From Lysobacterales bacterium (GTDB lineage: Bacteria; Pseudomonadota; Gammaproteobacteria; Xanthomonadales; SZUA-36), in contig JAPHSB010000299.1 of the NCBI GenBank assembly GCA_026193295.1, positions 1-9,183 of the forward strand: DNA of 9,183 bases, read 5' to 3'. A program made the position numbers and the translations under genes. Below the pieces are notes generated by a model. The model saw only the letters and a list, made by a program, of their open reading frames with translations. It did not search any database and was not told the DNA's origin. Below are positions 7,294 through 9,183 of this stretch, piece by piece (position 1 is the first letter of the stretch; each line of letters starts with the position of its first letter).

Positions 7294-7446
7294 GGGCGGA
7301 AGGACAAGAATTTGCGCGGGCGATGTGACTTTTGCGCATCACGACGGCGTTGCACAGCACGCACACCGAAGGACATTTCCCCCGCAAACTTTCTGCCTGC
7401 GACTGGTAAATTTGCGAGTAGCGGAAGTTCACGCGCGGGTGCCTAC

Positions 7447-7466
7447 TGTAATGGAACGATCGTTCC
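7447..7466 (+). promoter_or_regulatory. -10-like element overlapped by 14-bp palindrome GGAACGATCGTTCC
   Basis: TGTAAT (7447-7452, five of six matches to the -10 consensus) is followed immediately by a perfect 14-base palindrome (7453-7466). The palindrome would cover the transcription start of the receiver gene, the usual place for a repressor operator. The core AACGATCGTT resembles TetR-family operators, but no such regulator is encoded here. No good -35 hexamer is seen 16-18 bases upstream, so the promoter call is weaker than the palindrome. Confidence 0.45.
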
Positions 7467-7490
7467 GCACCTCCAGGGGTGCTACCCGAC

Positions 7491-7940
7491 ATGGCCGGTA
7501 ACAGGAGCATGGCACCTCAAGATTCCAACTGCGCGATACTGGCGGACCGCCACACGGTACTTGCCGAAAGAGTCCGGGATCTGCTCGAAGCGGAATTCCA
7601 AACGGTTTATGTCGTGGGCGACGCGCCAACTCTGCGAGAGGGTGCACAAGAGCTGGCGCCCGCGCTGATTGTCCTCGACCTGTCGCTTGCGGGTCCCGAT
7701 TCCCCGCGCCTGCTGCAGGAGATCAGCCTGTTGTCGCCGACCCCCCGGGTGATCGTGTTATCCGTGCACGACGAGGCAGCCGTGGCCCGCCTGGCGCTCG
7801 CGGCAGGCGCGCATGGCGTTGTTCTCAAACGATCGATCGGCCGCGACTTGCCCTGCGCCATAAGCGCCGTCTTGCGCGGAGAGCAGTACGTGTCAACGGA
7901 TTTTGGATTGTCTGAGTCCGCCCTCCAACGCGCAATTTGA
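7491..7940 (+). CDS. Stand-alone receiver-domain protein, degenerate response regulator
   Basis: The 149-residue product is one CheY-like receiver domain (about 13-135) with no output domain. It keeps the phospho-acceptor Asp63 (LIVLDLSL), the switch Ser91 (VIVLSVHDE) and Lys113 (VVLKRS). The acidic pair that binds magnesium is D19-R20 (LADRHTV) where relatives have DD, so phosphorylation may be altered. It aligns along its whole length with the receiver of the convergent NarL-type regulator at 8019-8660 (LADRHTVLAERVRDLLEAEF against LADDHRIVAEGLKRLLEPEF) and looks like a diverged paralogue lacking the helix-turn-helix. The start is uncertain: the ATG at 7491 (AGGGG about 11 bases upstream) is preferred, while GTG 7479 and ATG 7509 are possible. 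AGGAG is only one base from the last, too close to serve well. Divergent from the rhodanese operon. It may act as a phosphate sink, partner modulator or non-phosphorylated regulator; this is inference. Confidence 0.8.
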   Translation: MAGNRSMAPQDSNCAILADRHTVLAERVRDLLEAEFQTVYVVGDAPTLREGAQELAPALIVLDLSLAGPDSPRLLQEISLLSPTPRVIVLSVHDEAAVARLALAAGAHGVVLKRSIGRDLPCAISAVLRGEQYVSTDFGLSESALQRAI

Positions 7941-7956
7941 ACCACTGCACTACTGC

Positions 7957-7986
7957 GGCTGCCCAGCGGCAGCCCTGCCTGGCTGC
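7957..7986. terminator. Convergent-gene hairpins with alternative pairing
   Basis: Between two converging genes, GGCTGCC (7957-7963) pairs perfectly with GGCAGCC (7968-7974) around a 4-base loop. The second arm can also pair with GGCTGC at 7981-7986, giving two mutually exclusive stems. No T-run follows on either strand, so intrinsic termination is doubtful, but the site, 17 bases after the receiver stop, fits a shared 3'-end structure. Confidence 0.35.
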
Positions 7987-8018
7987 GAAGAGTGGAGCAG
8001 GATGCGGGCTAAAGCGGT

Positions 8019-8660
8019 TCAGATTTCGCTGGCGCCACTCTCCAGGGCAAAGCGGATCAGCTCCGCGTTGTTCGAAATGCCCAGCGTTTCCATCATCGAG
8101 TACTTGTGGAACTCGACCGTGCGCGGGGAGATATCGAGGCGCGCGGCAATCGCCTTGGCCGAATGCCCGTCGACCAGCAGGCGCAGGATTTCCCGCTGCC
8201 GAAGCGTCAGTTTGCGGACCGGGTCGTCAGTGACGCTGTCACCGTCCCGCATGGCCTGCAGCAACTCGCCGGCGATCGCCGGGCTCACAAAGGTTTTACC
8301 GACAGCCGCCGCGCGCACCGCCAGGATCAATTCTTCCGCCGCGGAATGCTTGAGCACGTAACCCAGGGCGCCGGCATCCATCGCCTGGCGGGCATAGGCA
8401 ACATTGTGATGCATGGTCAGGAACACCACCCGAACCCCGGGATTCTCCATCTTCAGCTCTTCCAGCGCTTCAACGCCGTTGAGTTCCGGCATGCTGATGT
8501 CGGAGACGATGACATCCGGGCGGAGTTCCTTCGCCGCGGTCAGCAAGGCGCGCCCGTCCTCGACCACGCCGACCAGGTCGAATTCGGGTTCCAGCAGGCG
8601 CTTCAGACCCTCCGCCACGATGCGGTGGTCATCCGCCAGTAACACGCTCGCACGCTTCAT
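8019..8660 (-). CDS. NarL/FixJ-family (LuxR-type HTH) response regulator
   Basis: DNA-binding response regulator of 213 residues, the usual family length. The N-terminal receiver (about 4-120) has the acidic pair D10-D11, phospho-acceptor Asp54 (VIVSDISMP), switch Thr82 and Lys104, all intact. The C-terminal LuxR-type helix-turn-helix (about 148-206) shows LTLRQREILRLLVDG, AIAARLDISPRTVEFH and the NNAELIRFAL end. Start chosen at 8660: its ATGA overlaps the kinase TGA stop and GGGGGG lies about 9 bases upstream. The in-frame ATG at 8678 would add six residues inside the kinase gene and lose this arrangement. It is the expected partner of the overlapping histidine kinase. Targets are not shown by sequence; the nearby divergent control region with repeated boxes is a candidate, by inference only. 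Confidence 0.94.
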   Translation of the reverse strand: MKRASVLLADDHRIVAEGLKRLLEPEFDLVGVVEDGRALLTAAKELRPDVIVSDISMPELNGVEALEELKMENPGVRVVFLTMHHNVAYARQAMDAGALGYVLKHSAAEELILAVRAAAVGKTFVSPAIAGELLQAMRDGDSVTDDPVRKLTLRQREILRLLVDGHSAKAIAARLDISPRTVEFHKYSMMETLGISNNAELIRFALESGASEI

Positions 8661-9183
8661 TGGGTAAGCCCCCCGCATGGCACCGAGGCGCTGACCGTGG
8701 TGCCCTTGCCGGGCTGGCTGCGGATACTCAGCGAACCGCCCACCAGTTGAGCGCGCTCGTGCATGCTCGACAGGCCGAGGCCGCTGCCGGGGACACCGTC
8801 CGCGATGTCGAATCCGACACCGTCGTCGCGGACGTTCAATCGCAGTGCGCCGCTGTCGTTTTCCAGGGAAATTTCGATGGCATCGGCTCCCGCATGTTTG
8901 ATGGCATTGGTCAGCGCTTCCTGGGCAATCCGGTAGACGCAGAGCGCCGTGTCCCGTGGAATCTGTTTTTGTACCTCGCTGATGTTCTCACGAATGACGG
9001 CGCCGGTGCGATGACGCAACCGTTCACACTCAGCCCGCAGCGCGGCAGCGACACCCAGGTCGTCAACCAGCGAAGGATGGAGCCGGTAAGACATGTCGTG
9101 CACGTCTTTGCTGATGCGCACCAGATCAGGGTGCAGGTTTTCGAGCACTTCGTTCGCAGCGTCGCTGCCCCGGTTGGACGCTA
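8657..9183 (-). CDS. HisKA_3-type sensor histidine kinase (partial, N-terminus off the right edge)
   Basis: Only the C-terminal 175 or so residues are present; the frame is open to the window edge, and the GTG at 9148 is just an internal Val codon. The segment DVHDMSYRLHPSLVDDLG (about 9106-9050) is the second helix of the HisKA_3 dimerisation domain; the phospho-accepting His and any sensor domains lie outside. The HATPase_c domain follows: N-box EALTNAIKHAGADA (about 8920-8879), G1 DDGVGFD (about 8827-8807), G2 GSGLGLSSMHERA (about 8788-8750) and QPGKGTTVSASVP near the end, all intact. It should autophosphorylate and pass phosphate to the response regulator whose start overlaps its stop by ATGA. 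The stimulus cannot be judged without the N-terminal part. Confidence 0.93.
   Translation of the reverse strand, partial: ASNRGSDAANEVLENLHPDLVRISKDVHDMSYRLHPSLVDDLGVAAALRAECERLRHRTGAVIRENISEVQKQIPRDTALCVYRIAQEALTNAIKHAGADAIEISLENDSGALRLNVRDDGVGFDIADGVPGSGLGLSSMHERAQLVGGSLSIRSQPGKGTTVSASVPCGGLTQ

Larger units (their letters stand above)
7182..7490. promoter_or_regulatory. Divergent control region between rhodanese operon and receiver gene
   Basis: A 309-base non-coding stretch between two divergent genes that must hold the promoters of both. It contains, in order, an inverted repeat at 7216-7231, a weak minus-strand promoter candidate (7251-7279), tandem TCGTAA boxes with an inverted partner (7274-7293), four TTTGCG hexamers (7311, 7331, 7383 inverted, 7411), an 8-base direct repeat GAAGGACA (7299 and 7368), and a -10-like TGTAAT with a palindrome directly after it (7447-7466). 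It is visibly richer in A and T tracts than the flanking genes. No convincing small ORF was found in it. Confidence 0.6.

Noticed and set aside
7324..7341. Possible CRP/FNR-like site (TGTGA ... TCAC)
   Set aside because: The half-sites are 10 bases apart instead of 6, and the flanks do not match, so it is not a credible CRP or FNR site.
7258..7668. Plus-strand 136-codon frame crossing the divergent control region
   Set aside because: It starts at a GTG without a ribosome-binding site, and its second half overlaps the well-supported receiver gene in another frame. The composition is Arg/Ser/Thr-rich with no family resemblance.

Overview
The window looks like chromosomal DNA from a GC-rich Gram-negative bacterium. 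An outer-membrane Omp85-type barrel, several Sec or Tat signal peptides and the protein families present fit a gammaproteobacterium, but no marker gene allows a finer placement. No tRNA, rRNA, CRISPR array, transposase or other mobile element is visible.

Layout, left to right. (1) Positions 1-5044 hold three minus-strand genes: a patatin-like phospholipase fused to a POTRA/Omp85 barrel (type Vd secretion, PlpD-like), a sodium/glutamate symporter (GltS), and a secreted S9-family peptidase resembling glutamyl endopeptidases. The peptidase start overlaps the gltS stop by one base (TGATG) and the gene runs off the left edge. (2) Positions 5260-7181 hold a two-gene minus-strand operon: an exported single-domain rhodanese, then a Tat-signal protein that is usually labelled an ABC substrate-binding protein. 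The latter aligns clearly with the sulfinate desulfinase DszB and keeps its Cys/His/Arg catalytic set. (3) Positions 7182-7490 form a divergent control region rich in short inverted and direct repeats. (4) Positions 7491-7940 (+) encode a receiver-only response-regulator-like protein with an altered acidic pocket. (5) Positions 8019-9183 (-) hold a NarL/FixJ-type response regulator and the 3' half of its HisKA_3 histidine kinase, overlapping by ATGA; the kinase runs off the right edge.

Two functional themes follow by inference. First, a glutamate-scavenging pair: an exported Glu-specific peptidase coupled to a glutamate importer. Second, a periplasmic sulfur module: a DszB-like enzyme that could release sulfite, beside a rhodanese whose persulfide could pass sulfur to that sulfite. 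The module lies next to a two-component system and a stand-alone receiver that may control it. The DszB-like/rhodanese pair is the part of the window most worth follow-up.
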